From contig VZDJ01007753.1 of assembly GCA_008694505.1 (NCBI GenBank), positions 22,976,786 through 23,040,785 on the forward strand: 64,000 nucleotides of DNA, written 5' to 3'. The stretch's first letter is position 1. The number at the start of each line of letters is the position of its first letter. Under the pieces are notes generated by a model. The model saw only the letters and a program-made list of their open reading frames with translations, made no database searches and was not told the DNA's origin. Shown one piece after another: positions 37,050 to 47,659 of this stretch. A program made the translations under genes and the position numbers. Origin of the DNA: Cyanoderma ruficeps. Lineage: Eukaryota; Chordata; Aves; Passeriformes; Timaliidae.

Positions 37050-39048
37050 GACGTACACATGGTTTAGTGAAAAGAAGGAAAGACATCAATATTCAAAATT
37101 TATAGATGGGGGGAGGGAGTTTGTGATTTTTGTTGTGGGTTTTTTTTCACAACAACTTTAATAGAGTTATTACCCCAGCAAATTTTAATCTGGGGACTAT
37201 AAATTCCAATATGTGCTAAGACACTGGTTTTGAGGACTTTGTATGCACACAAATTCTTCTGTTTCTGTGACTTCTACTAAGCCTGCAAGAAGGTCTTTTG
37301 TATGCTTATTATGACACAAAATGTTGGCTTATTCCAGCACCCCTTATGTAATGGGTGGATAAATGTCTTTAAAAATGTAACCCAAACTTTTAATTTTTTG
37401 TTTCTCTGCTTAACAAGTGTTAGAATATGTCTTGCACATCTTCTCTGCTTCCTTTTTAAAAAAAAAAAACAGTAATCTATGTCTTGTTATAGTTCTGAGT
37501 GTTCATAAAATTATGTTTCCTGCCTCCTTTTAAGTTTCTGTATATCAATTTCTTTAATTGCTTGAAAGTATGACTGAATGGGCTCTTTAAGACCAAAACT
37601 GATTTAGTAACTTTGTGCTGTACTCATTTCAAAACCCAGCGATGGCAACAGTACCAGTGAGCCCTTACAATGCACATGGCTAAGCTGCTATAAAGGCACC
37701 AGAGCTGATCTTCCTAAATAGATTATAAAATGACATCGAGATATTTTAAGCAGAGATTATTTAATTTTTTTCCCTGTGAGTTTTACAGTTAGGTAATTCG
37801 GGAGCTGATTTGTTACACCAGATAGCATGGGTGCATCTTTCCTCTTAGCCTTCAGAAGTCTGATGAGTACTGGAAGCAGGGTGTCTCCTGAGTATTAGAG
37901 AGGTAATCTGAAGCAGCTCTTCTCCTTCAAGGACATCCTGTTCAATCCATTATCTCCTGTCTATGTGCAGAGTCTAGTCTATCAAAATACAGTGACTGAA
38001 CAAAAATTTTATTTCAAATAAATGAGTGCACTGGTCTAATAAAAGACTTCTACTGAATGGTGTAATAGTTCTCTAAATGAACACTGAAATCCTAAAATAC
38101 AGAAACTTTTCATGTGTCCGAGTTAAATCTTTGTTACTTCTTTCAGGATAGCTTTCCTGAAGCAAACCTAGTTTGTTCTGTGTATTAAAGTAAAACTGTT
38201 CTGAGCTCTGAGTATTAACTGGCACTTATTATTTAAGTAACCTGCTTTTACGGTTATAAATGTCTGGCATTGAGAATACATATTAAGAATACTTGACAAT
38301 TTACTAATTTATGATCTTTTTTACTTGTATTTTTATATTTCTGGCAAGCCAGCCTGTGTTGATGTATTAGACAAACATTCAAAATACAGACTTGAGATCT
38401 TTGAAAGCTTCTTTTTTTCAACTTTCATCTGAACACTGAATATTTTTGACCTATTTTAAATTTTAATTTTAAAAAACAGACTGGGTACCTGTGAATTGAA
38501 CTCATATGTTACATGCAAGTGCCCTTTTACTGATGATTCACTGCTCACAATTTCTTGGATTTGACTTCTGTTGGATTAATTCATGACTAGGATTTGCCTG
38601 TGATTTCCTGCTTTTATCATTTTTTAGAGCACTGCCTGCTTTTTCCCTACATTCCCAAACAGTCTGCTTGTTCTGCGGCTCTTGGCACAGGTTGTCACTG
38701 GCCCTAGGTCTCCTTGCCATTACCTTGGCTCTCCGTTTCACTTGCAATGTTTAAAAAACATTTGTTTGATATGTCTGCTCATCCTCCATCTCCTATTATA
38801 TGGCTATTTTGTGACTGTATAAATCCTAAATCATTTCAAAATGCTGTTTGCATGATTTAACAGGGCTGATGAGACTTACTGTCCACAGTACAACAGGATG
38901 GACTCAAAATAGGTCAGATTTCATGTTTGCTTTTCCCAGCTTTCAGAAAATCTTCTCTGAATTGTAAAGATCCCCAGTTCAAAATAAAACAATGGTTCAG
39001 AACAAAAAAACAAGCTAAACTAAATACCATGAACAAATTGACAGCTGC

Positions 39049-39215
39049 CGTGATCTAGTAACCTGTTAGGGCACATGTTCAAGGCAGGAGGCAAAGGTTA
39101 GGACCAACTCCACCCCTTTCCTGGGGAAATTTAAGCATATCCATTGGATTTCTTGTGCCTTTATTTCCATATTTGTATGTTTTCTCACCCTTGCAAATGT
39201 GTTAGCAGAGGGATG
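39049..39215 (+). repeat. MIR-like SINE relic including the tRNA-derived head
   Basis: 'gtgatctagtaacctgttagggcaca' resembles the MIR head 'gtggtctagtggttagggcaca', followed by 'ggcaggaggcaaaggttaggaccaactccacccctttcctgggg', and then 'gatttcttgtgcctttatttccatatttgtatg', which matches the tail 'cctctctgtgcctcagtttccccatctgtaaaatg'. The three parts are in the right order and roughly the right spacing, so a nearly full copy is likely, though very diverged. Confidence 0.55.
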
Positions 39216-39808
39216 CTATGTTGTAGTCATACAACCTGCAATAACAAAAAGTTTAGACTGAGTGAGCAGCACACATGAGTGTGAAAGTAATGTTGTAGTG
39301 GGAACCAGAACGAATGTGATCACAGACAGAAATTTGCATGAGCACAATCTGGAAAGCTTTTCTCCCAGCACACTGCCTGCAGCAGTCTCAGATCACAGAA
39401 GTCTATAATACATCTAGTAACATTAATGATACATTTTACAGCATGATTCATCCCCGATGATCCTGAAGTGCTTTACAGGTCCATCATATAAAATTTTCTT
39501 GGTCCATCACTGGGACAGACACACACGTGCTGGCCACCTCCCCTGCCCAGCATGAGTGTAGGCAGGTCTCAGGTTACGCTGCTGAAAAAGAGCTCCTCCA
39601 CTCTCCACAGTCCCCCCAAGCAGGGGTATTTGCTTTGGCAGAAGAAGCAGTTTTCAACCTCAAAGGCACATCACCTGGCAGCCAGTTACTACTTTCTGTT
39701 ACTCATGAGAAGATTGTCCTACTTCAGATTTTACCATGATAGAGGGGCAAAATCTCTCTTCTGTGCTCTGTCTCTATTGTCTTTCTGCAATTCCTGCTAC
39801 TGGCAGCT

Positions 39809-40054
39809 GTTGACAGTACTGTTTTACCATAACATCCTCCGTACATCATGTTATTGCCATACCCTCACTTCACAAGAAAGACATCATTTGTCTAATCTAT
39901 TAGTTGAAGCCACTGCATTAGGGGTGCAAGCTCATGCAAGCATTGCTTCCCCTTCACTGATTCCCATTGGTTTGTTGGCAGCTGCCTTGACATTAGTTTG
40001 TTTTGTTGCTTATAAAAGACCAGAGGCCCAGAAGGAAGAAATAAGTTTCTCAGA
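39809..40054 (+). other. Exon-like part of the longest open frame
   Basis: The longest open frame in the window (39552-40145, 197 codons) lies outside recognised repeats. Inside it, a pyrimidine-rich acceptor ending CAG at 39808 and a good donor (CAGAG|GTAAGA) at 40055 bracket 246 open bases. The peptide includes a hydrophobic run (LIPIGLLAAALTLVCFVAY) followed by KRPEAQKEE, which looks like a membrane segment with a charged tail. I recognise no family. It may be chance: the region is slightly richer in G and C, so stops are rarer. It could also be a non-coding RNA exon. Confidence 0.2.
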
Positions 40055-42049
40055 GGTAAGAGTTATCTCGTTGCAACAAAGTTCAGTCCTACTCCCACAC
40101 ATACCCAACCGTTCTGCAGCAAGACCCAGATACATGCAAATGTAGAGCCTTTTGTAACTGAACCAAATTACCACAGCTCCAGAGCTGGATCTGTTAAGGT
40201 TCAAAGCAGGAGGTGTTAAAGAATATTAAATAATAGAAAGGAAACACAGACAAGAAGTTATTGCCAAAGGAATGGTATTACTAGGAACTGGTGGGGAAGT
40301 CAAGCTAAAAAGGCAAACAACAGGTCTAGGGACCTAAGGGGTTTATTCTTTATTTATGGGATGTCTTTGAAGGAAAGGACCCTGGACTGCCTTCTCACTA
40401 CTACTAGTGCTTACTATAAAAGATTAATGAATGAAGAACAAAGAGGAATAAATAGAGTTGCCAGGAAAGAGATCCAGAAGTGAACTTTAAAATGCATCTC
40501 TCATCCCTTCAACAAGGTAAATGCTTTGACAACTCTAACAGCATGGTTTGGTCTGCATCTGAAGGTGAGGATGCCTGAAATGAGGATAATATGCAAGAGA
40601 AGCCACCAACTGTGCACCATGTTAAGGGACATTTCTCCTGGGTACTGCCACAAGGAATGTGGTTAATAGATCTTGACTGGAGCTGCAGCTCATAAATGTG
40701 CTTCTCATCTGTACTCCTTGATCAAGGTGCTACAGTGTACCAAGATGTTGATTCAGGACTCATCTTCATTGTTATGGATCTTGTATGAAACTAACTATTT
40801 AAACACTGAAAGTCTGAGTATCTCGTATTGCAGCTCAGATTAGGCAAGCCAAATGTGATTCTCTTTAAGCTACAGTCCCCAGTGCAGACAAAAAGCTTTC
40901 TCAGGTTGAGATCCTGCCACTCACGTAATTATTTAGAGAAAGACAGCTCCACTACTTCAACTCCAGTACTTCACAAGAGGAATGGGAACATTAGGAAAAG
41001 TTTTGCCTTTGATGTAGAATATGCTGCCACTTTTTTGTTATTAAAATAGGAGCTAACTTTAAATAAATAAAATTTTGCCTGGAGGCTTCTGAAAACTAAT
41101 GTTGTGTTTTGACAGTGTCATTTTTCTGATTCCTGAAAGCATTATGTGAGTTAGCTCAGGACTTCAGCATGATTTTTCTTCTATGCTACATACAGTGAAT
41201 TAGTTTTTCAGCTCTGGATTTTATTTGATTTCTCTCTCATACACAGGCAGAGTCACATCACTATGCAACTTTCCTACCTGACAGGTACTCCCCAAAGTTG
41301 GGTTTTCCCCTATTTAATGAACAGGTGCATCAACCCTCTGCAAAGGAAGCAAAAAAGAGGGTATAGCAAAGTGGAGGCAGCTACCACTATTTCTTATTGG
41401 AAAAAAATAGATGGAAATCCATTATCTTTGAAAACAAAGTAATAAAATTAAGAAAGGTCACACAAAACCCCCACAAGACAGAATTTTTGTTTAAAAAACG
41501 CCACACTACCTTCACATGCAAATTGCATCAAATGCTTTTTTAATTGGTTTTGTAGGTTTATATTCCCTGAATTTCTGCTTTTCTTTAAATGATATTAATG
41601 CAAGAATTTCATAAGATTTTGAGAACAAGCAGATAGTCTTTAAATAACAGCTGATTTGAGACCCCCTGTATTTGATGACAATTTATGGCCCTCTTCAAAA
41701 AAAACCAGTAAAAGTCATTTAGGTGTATGCTCAACTAGAAAACTCAGGTAATGTGTGCTTCGTGGAAGAAAAAGGATTGCTAACAGTACCATGTGTCTTA
41801 CAGCATAAAGTGCAACCCTAAAACTGCACGTTGCAGAGCACTCCTAATGTGCTGTGAGCAACCCCACACACTGTATTTCAAACACTGAGTGCCCACCATA
41901 ATAGATGCATATATCAGGGGGTGGCTACATTTTTTGCTACATGATTTCAAGAGACAAAAAGAACTGGCCAAAGGACTCCAATTCCACCTTACAACTGTTA
42001 GAGTATTTTATTTTCTATTTGAATGAAAGTAATACAGTTTAAATGGTTT

Positions 42050-42092
42050 GGGGGTTGGGTTTCTTGGTGGGTTTTCTTTTGGGTTTTTGGGG
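42050..42092 (+). other. G-quadruplex-capable G-rich tract before the N gap
   Basis: Five G runs of three or more (42050-42054, 42057-42059, 42069-42071, 42081-42083, 42089-42092) are separated by loops of 2, 9, 9 and 5 bases, mostly T. This satisfies a relaxed G-quadruplex pattern. The assembly breaks into N five bases later. Confidence 0.6.
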
Positions 42093-42097
42093 TGGTT

Positions 42098-42132
42098 NNN
42101 NNNNNNNNNNNNNNNNNNNNNNNNNNNNNNNN
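42098..42132. other. Assembly gap (35 N)
   Basis: A run of N. Two open frames run across it only because N was translated as unknown; they are not genes. The gap length may not be the true size. Confidence 0.99.
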
Positions 42133-42194
42133 CAAACTTTCTCTCTGGTGTAAACAGAGTTCAGAAATGCAAACAGTCCTGAGAAATAAGAACT

Positions 42195-42300
42195 CTGATG
42201 ATGACATTGAACCTTGCAACAGCTACAAGTTATATATTTATGATCTCTTCTGTCCTGTAAAATGAGGACAACTGTAATGGGTATAGGTTAGATTGTTCTG
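42195..42300 (+). repeat. Possible MIR tail fragment
   Basis: 'gatctcttctgtcctgtaaaatgaggacaactgtaatgg' resembles the MIR tail 'cagtttccccatctgtaaaatggggataatactg'. Only this block is convincing. Confidence 0.3.
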
Positions 42301-42920
42301 AAGCTTCTCTTGTAGGCAGTGACAGGTATACGGTGAGGTATCCTGGAAGTGGCACACATCGTGAGAAAGGAGAACATTCCCAATGTTCTTTATACCTGTG
42401 GTTCATTGGGTAATTTTGAGTCCTGAGTTGTGACAGAGACATTTTTTAAATTACAACACAGAGTTTTTCACTTGCTTTCTGGTCCACATAGCCGACTTCA
42501 GGATGGGTGGGGATGCTATTGCAGGTGCAGATTGTCCCAGGAGCCCATAGCATAGCCCAGGCTTGTGTCCTGTACAGCTGCAGAGTTACTGTTCAGATTC
42601 AACCCGGATTTATCCATCTCTGCACTACAAAGCAGCATGTAGTATGGGCATGCTTTGTCTTTTGGAGCAACTCCTTCATTGCCATGGTTTTCTCTGTATC
42701 CTCAAAACTAGAAAGCCATGAGTTTAATACTACTGAGATTCTTAGACTATTACTTCTACACAGAAGCTGGGAAGTTAAGAACTGCAGGAAGATTGAGAAA
42801 ACTGCTTTTTCTATCATCAGACAGTGTATGCCTTCGGTTTTCCTCTCTTACCACTGTGCTGCTTTTCTCTCCTTTCTTTCCCCCTCTTTGGGGTCCTAGT
42901 CCTCTTTTTTTTATTTTATT

Positions 42921-42940
42921 TTCTTCTCTCTCTCTCTCTG
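42921..42940. repeat. (CT)n tract in a pyrimidine-rich stretch
   Basis: Eight CT units preceded by a long T/C run from about 42850, which includes 'ctcctttctttccccctctttgggg'. Confidence 0.8.
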
Positions 42941-43559
42941 GTACTGTCTTAAAATGTTCAGTGTATGTTCAACAAAAGTAAAGATCCATGTGAGCTCTTT
43001 TGCATTCATGACTAAGGACCTTAGAAATCCAAGTTAAGATGAAGATCATAAACATAAGTGAGACCGCACACAGAAAAAAAAAAAGGCTGAAACTTGCACC
43101 TGGTCCCATTGGCATCAGATATATTTAGAAATACAAACTGTAAAGTTTCATAGATCCAAGGCAAGGTGAGAGCAAGCCTTACATTGTACCTAGGTGTCAG
43201 CTGCATCTCAACAATGTGACTCGGGAGTGAAATACCATCTGTTGCCTTTGCCAAGCCCCACATACATCTTTCAAATTGACCAAAGTGACTGAGAACTCTT
43301 CAATTGTCTCCAACTCTACAATTTGTATTTTGACTGAGTGGAATTTATCCTCTCAAGTCACATAAAGACCTTTGACAAAAAGTTTCTTGGGAAGGCAACA
43401 ATTTTATGATCTGTTAGCTTGAACCAAGATTTCCAAAGTTTAGCAAAGCAGACTATATAAATAAACTATGCAGTCAATTTAATGCAAAAGGTGTTAGAAA
43501 AAATCCTCACTATTTCTTGTCTCTTTTACCCATGTGATGTGTGGCTTTAAAGGACGTGC

Positions 43560-43800
43560 ACCAAGAGTGCCACCTGAATGTTGAAGCCAAACACCTCTCC
43601 TAAAAATCTGCACCTTTGCATGGCTGCTCAAAGAGGAACTCATTTCTTCAGTGGTGAAACGCCAGAACAGGCTTTGCAGAGAGGTGGCTGTTGCCCCAAG
43701 TGTGTCAGTGTCTAGGAGGAATTTCGACATTGTCCTCAGGAACATGCTCTGACTTGGTCAGCCCTGCAGTGGTCAGGCCATGGGACCGTCCCTGTAGATG
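43560..43800 (+). mobile_element. Heavily decayed CR1 fragment beside the CpG island
   Basis: Between 43640 and 43690 the text 'tggtgaaacgccagaacaggctttgcagagaggtggctg' matches the CR1 block 'cagtggaacaggttgcccagagaggtggt'. It continues with a degraded 'gtgtctaggaggaatttcgacattgtcctcagg' and 'tcagccctgcagtggtcagg'. No clean 3' terminus can be seen. Its closeness to the CpG island (about 180 bases) means it could form part of an upstream regulatory region, but that is only inference from position. Confidence 0.5.
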
Positions 43801-43946
43801 CTCTCCGACTGAAGCAGCTGTTCATTCTGGTCTTTTGTGCCCTGCTTTTCTGGCTGCCTGGCCCACTTTCAGAGCACAAACTGCCCACTACTCCGGACTT
43901 GTATTTCAGGGTAAGTTTTTCGTAAGTACGTTACACGCCTCACAAT

Positions 43947-44309
43947 TTAAAAATCCCGCTTGGAAGCCTTTGTCACCGATCCAAGGCAGAGGTGTCCCTG
44001 CCACCGCAGCGGACACCAGCTGCTCGTGCTGACCGCATTTTTTAATCTCACACTCTCCCTCGAAACGGAAAGGCGGGAAAGGCGAGTCCGAGCACGCCGC
44101 AAAGCAACCCTCGGCAGCCTCCGAAGGGGCACAGAAAAGGGGTTTTCGTCTCCCTGCTCCCCCTCCCTCGTCCCTTCCCCGCTCCAGCCCAAACCGCGGC
44201 AGCCGCCGCCATTTCGCGGGCAATGCTGCCCCCGCCCGTTCGCGCCGCGCAATAGCACGGGGCCGCCCGCGGGCCGCCGCAGGGCCGGGCCCGGGCCCGG
44301 AGCGGCCAT
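43947..44309 (-). CDS. Possible first coding exon in the CpG island, - strand (uncertain)
   Basis: On the minus strand a near-perfect Kozak start (gccgccATGG, ATG at 44309-44307) opens 120 codons down to 43947. The peptide begins MAAPGPGPALRRPAGGPVLL: arginine-rich and without acidic residues for the first 30 or so residues, which would fit a mitochondrial presequence but also fits translated GC-rich DNA. A GTGAGA that could act as donor lies at 44051-44046, which would end the exon after about 86 codons. The exon base before it is T, so it is weaker than consensus. No family recognised. It shares its start palindrome CCATGG with the + strand frame. Confidence 0.2.
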   Translation of the reverse strand: MAAPGPGPALRRPAGGPVLLRGANGRGQHCPRNGGGCRGLGWSGEGTREGEQGDENPFSVPLRRLPRVALRRARTRLSRLSVSRESVRLKNAVSTSSWCPLRWQGHLCLGSVTKASKRDF

Positions 44310-44350
44310 GGCGGCCCCGCCGCCCGAGCTGGGGCGCCCCGAGGCCCAAA
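43975..44350. promoter_or_regulatory. CpG island, probable gene promoter
   Basis: A sharply bounded GC-rich block with very many CpG dinucleotides inside AT-rich, CpG-poor surroundings. It contains a GC box (cccgccc, 44231-44237), an E2F-like TTTCGCGG (44212-44219), a YY1-like GCCGCCATTT (44205-44214) and runs of gggcc/cccgg near 44280-44300. No TATA box is evident. Such islands mark TATA-less vertebrate promoters and the start of transcription, often in both directions. The left edge touches a CR1 remnant; the right edge falls off abruptly near 44400. The gene served is not identifiable: both strands carry ATG codons in good context. Confidence 0.75.
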
Positions 44351-44403
44351 GCTTGGCTCTCACCCTGCAGCTGTGCACACACGGGCACGGTAGTTACGAT
44401 TAG
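44308..44403 (+). CDS. Possible first coding exon in the CpG island, + strand (uncertain)
   Basis: An ATG with a fair Kozak context (gcggccATGG) opens a frame starting MAAPPPELGRPEAQSLALTL and reaching a TAG at 44401-44403 after 31 codons. The frame is also open upstream of this ATG back to 43960, so it sits in a longer ORF. A possible splice donor (G|GTAGTT, exon end 44389) lies just before the stop. It is weak. The alanine/proline-rich N-terminus is typical of first exons in GC-rich promoters, but it is also what random GC-rich sequence encodes. No family recognised. The minus-strand frame over the same bases is an equally good alternative. Confidence 0.2.
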   Translation: MAAPPPELGRPEAQSLALTLQLCTHGHGSYD

Positions 44404-46799
44404 TAATTAATGGTAGTAAGGATGGTTCCTGATTGATGTATGAAGTGTCATGGACAGCACATACACACACCCCCCCTTACCACACCATTTGCTGCTTTGC
44501 AAACTTAAGCATTTGTTTTAGTCAGTTTTGTGTTTACCTTTCGGACCTAGAACTATAAATACAAGAATTAAATTCACAGCAAATACTGAGATATACAAGT
44601 ATAATGTATCAACCAGGAGGGAGAGAATGAGCCTGCAGCTTGAACTGGTGCCAAAGGGAGAGTTAAAATGCAGGAAGAGAAGAGAAGTCTGCTCTGCTTT
44701 AGACATTTCAAACCCCTTCTGTCGGCTGCTTTCTCATGCTGCAGTTCTTCCATATGCTCCCTACACCCACCAACACACCCACCTACACACACTCACAATT
44801 TACCAACATACTTCATGTCTTTGCTGAATTAAATTCCACACCATCATTCAAATAAAATAAAATAAACAGCTGTTTTCTTTCCACCAAAACCTAATGTTTT
44901 CTGACTTGCCACTTGCGAAGCATTCGAAAGAAGCAGGCTGCTGAAGATGCTTTTGTACTGGCACATCGTGATGCTGCACTCAGGGCCTGGGCTGGACCTG
45001 GACACTCACCTGCGCTCTTAGAACCACTCCACTTAGGAAGGGGACCTTTCTCAGGAGGAAGGACTTGGAAGCTATGCAAACAAGAGTAGACTGTCCTAGT
45101 GGTCACTGAGATTCCAAAAATATGCTTTGTTTTAGCCTCTGACCCTGTTAAATAGAATATTCAAAGCAGCACAGACAAGCAGGGCACTGCAGAACCACAT
45201 CACAGGTACTTATTTCACAGCCTCCCTTCCTGTGGGAGAAGTACATCTCCAAGAAGTGTAGACACCAGAGACTGTGGCTGGCATTACCCTACCTGTGTCA
45301 TCATCTGTGTTAGCTCCCAATGGAATTTCCAGTGGAAATTTGAAAGCCCAGCACACACACAGTAGGAAGGCAGGGCCTAGAAAGAGTCGTCAACAGGATC
45401 CTGTTGGCAGACATTCCTGTGGTTTGTCAGCCATGGACCATTGTACATCTCTGGTGGTCAAAAGGGTTGAAAGCAAGACAACCACCTCAATATAAGTATG
45501 ACTTTGCTGTACCACTCCTTTCTAACTGTTCCAACATGGTTGTCCTAACAGTTCTGGCAGGAACTGCTCTCTAAGATCGTTGATTCTGTTGGTCACAGCT
45601 GCAGGAGCAAGGTTGCTGCACTGTACAGGTAGAAAGAAGATAAAAGCACATTATCTAACTCAGAGCTGACTTGTCATCTAGTAGAATCCAAAGAATGAGA
45701 TAATATGCCTGGTTTATTCATAAAGCACATTGTGTGACACAGATCACATTCTTTAAATCAGCTGTATCAATTTCCCAGGATATTGTGTAGGTACATGCCA
45801 AGCCAACAAGAGCAACTGAAGCACTCAGATGCCTTGCTCTCAGCTCGGTGCGATTCAGAAGTCATAGACAGTCATGAATATTCTCCTCCTACCAAACACT
45901 CAAGTCAGGCTGGGCCTGGCACAAAACCCAACCCAGAGAAGAAACAGCATTCTCCTCTCTTATTGTGCAATACAGTTCACTGGGATACAGGACAACCATA
46001 ACCAAATGCATTTAAAATACAGGTAAAACCTGCAAAAAGGGTTTTGAATCAGTATTAGGTTTTGGCAGCAATCACTGACCTAGTTAAGTTTCTGGTTCAT
46101 GCTGTAAGTTTTCATCTGTCAATCTAGTCTTGAGTGCTTTGTGTCACTGCTGTTATTGGGCACCAGCTTCTACACCTAGAGGGGTGGAGCAGCAGTCAGT
46201 GGTACAGGATGGGATGCAAAACAGAAGATATTTCACCTCCATCTCATTTCACATTAACTCAGAACTGCCCTCTGGTAAAAGCAGCTGAGGAACAGCTTAC
46301 TGTATCTGTAAGAAGAGTCTTTAGGCTTTTCTTCCCCTAAATATCTCTTTTTCTTCCTCTGCAGATGTGTCAAGCAGCACCAGGGCTCAGGGAAAATATG
46401 TGATGCTGTTATAGGATATGTGAGCTAAAATTTTCTGAAAGTGACACATGTTAATGTATCACTTTTGGCTCTAAGTCAGGCCACATGTCAATGAACTGCT
46501 AGGACTAGAATCCAAAGAAATACCTGATCCTGTTGTCTACCTTAAGCATCAAAACCCCTACTCATCCTTATATTGCCGCTTCCCAGTTCAAGAGAAATTA
46601 TTTGCCTCAGATGGGCTTGCCCAACTACTTTTTATAGTTTATTTACAGAGCTATCCTCCTCCTTATTCATGTTGCTGATGTCAAGCAGCTCTCCCAGAAG
46701 CCTTTGAGAAGGACAACAGAAAATAGCTTCCAGCAACTAAACTAAATATAAGAAATGAGCTGTTTTAATCCTTTGCTCTAAGGACAAAAACACGTGCCG
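44404..46799. other. Non-coding DNA downstream of the CpG island
   Basis: A CA/CCCACC-rich stretch lies at 44460-44800. The block at 44920-45070 is somewhat GC-richer. No gene or classified repeat is supported. Confidence 0.5.
44850..44868. repeat. Short (AATAA)n tract
   Basis: Three to four AATAA units. It contains overlapping AATAAA hexamers on the + strand, but nothing coding precedes it, so a poly(A) role is unsupported. Confidence 0.7.
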
Positions 46800-47300
46800 T
46801 TGCAGCAGCCGTCTTGTTAGAGGGTAGAAATGAGCTGAGACACAGACTTCTTGCTTATCACAGCATGAAAAGGGTCCTGGTTTACTCTTCTTTACAGCTC
46901 AGCCATCGTGACTCCAACTATTCACTAACTCTGGCTACAGCAAGCTCTTACTGCAGGTTTCCCTTGCAGCCTCTGACTTCATGTATTAGTTTGCAGACTC
47001 TGAATGCAGACTTTTACCTGGCTAGACTATGACAGCAGGTCCCAACAACAGGCTCTGACTACAGACTCAGACTAACTTCACAGCAGTGATTCTCTCTGCC
47101 CAGGATCCTTCTTCTTCATGATCCTCTCAACCCCCCCTTCTCAAGGTTCCTCCTCCTTCATGAGCCTTCCCTCCCCAGCTAACCCTTTTATCACAGTTAT
47201 CTTTATTGGATATAGCTGTGACTCATCAGGGACGAGGTCACCTGTATTCCCTTCCCCTACAATATACTCCACTACAGCTGTGAAATTGTGAAATCAGCTG
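46800..47300. repeat. Possible second LTR-like repeat, pyrimidine- and CA-rich
   Basis: A stretch of mixed composition ('cagactctgaatgcagac', 'ccaacaacaggctctgactacagactcagac', 'cttcttcttcatgatcctctc', 'cagttatctttattggatatagctgtgactcatcaggg'). The 'ttattgg..acagctgtgac' block resembles the promoter side of some passerine LTRs. No TG...CA termini or target-site duplication could be fixed, so the class is a guess. It lies about 360 bases before the better-supported LTR and could be a separate insertion. Confidence 0.3.
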
Positions 47301-47659
47301 GAAAGAATAGCATTCCAATAAAGTTTATCAATTGCTCTGATGAGTACAGAGTGAGATAATGCAAGTCACATTCATAGGATTTTGTCATGGTGTTAATTAA
47401 CAATTGACACTGACAGTTGAGCATGAAAACTGTTTCCATAGGAAAACCTGAAAACTTCTAGCCATGGTTGGTATTGAAAGACTATTGAAATGAAAAGAGC
47501 CATATTTTAAGATCAGTATTTTCATTTTGTTCTGTTTTCTAGCAGTACCAGTTGTATTCACAATTTATGAGTAGATAGGTTCACCATAGCTACTGTACTG
47601 AGTCTCTGAGATACCGAGAGTTACTTTGTTGCTGTTAGTATAGTCAATTATAGCTGCCT

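Larger units (their letters stand above)
34801..39048. other. AT-rich non-coding DNA downstream of the candidate gene
   Basis: No recognised gene. A 73-codon frame at 36214-36435 overlaps a minus-strand frame of similar length; neither shows a motif. The only repeats seen are a (CA)n tract and the 20-base-period duplication. Confidence 0.55.
40055..43559. other. Non-coding DNA including the N gap
   Basis: Several frames of 70-130 codons near 42500-42980 overlap on both strands in a pyrimidine-rich stretch and show no protein features. Nothing else is recognised. Confidence 0.5.

Noticed and set aside
41998..42265. Frames on both strands spanning the N gap
   Set aside because: Continuity depends on unknown bases, and the sequence is low-complexity.
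44460..44800. CA/CCCACC-rich stretch as telomere-like or minisatellite array
   Set aside because: No regular unit; the repeats are irregular and short.
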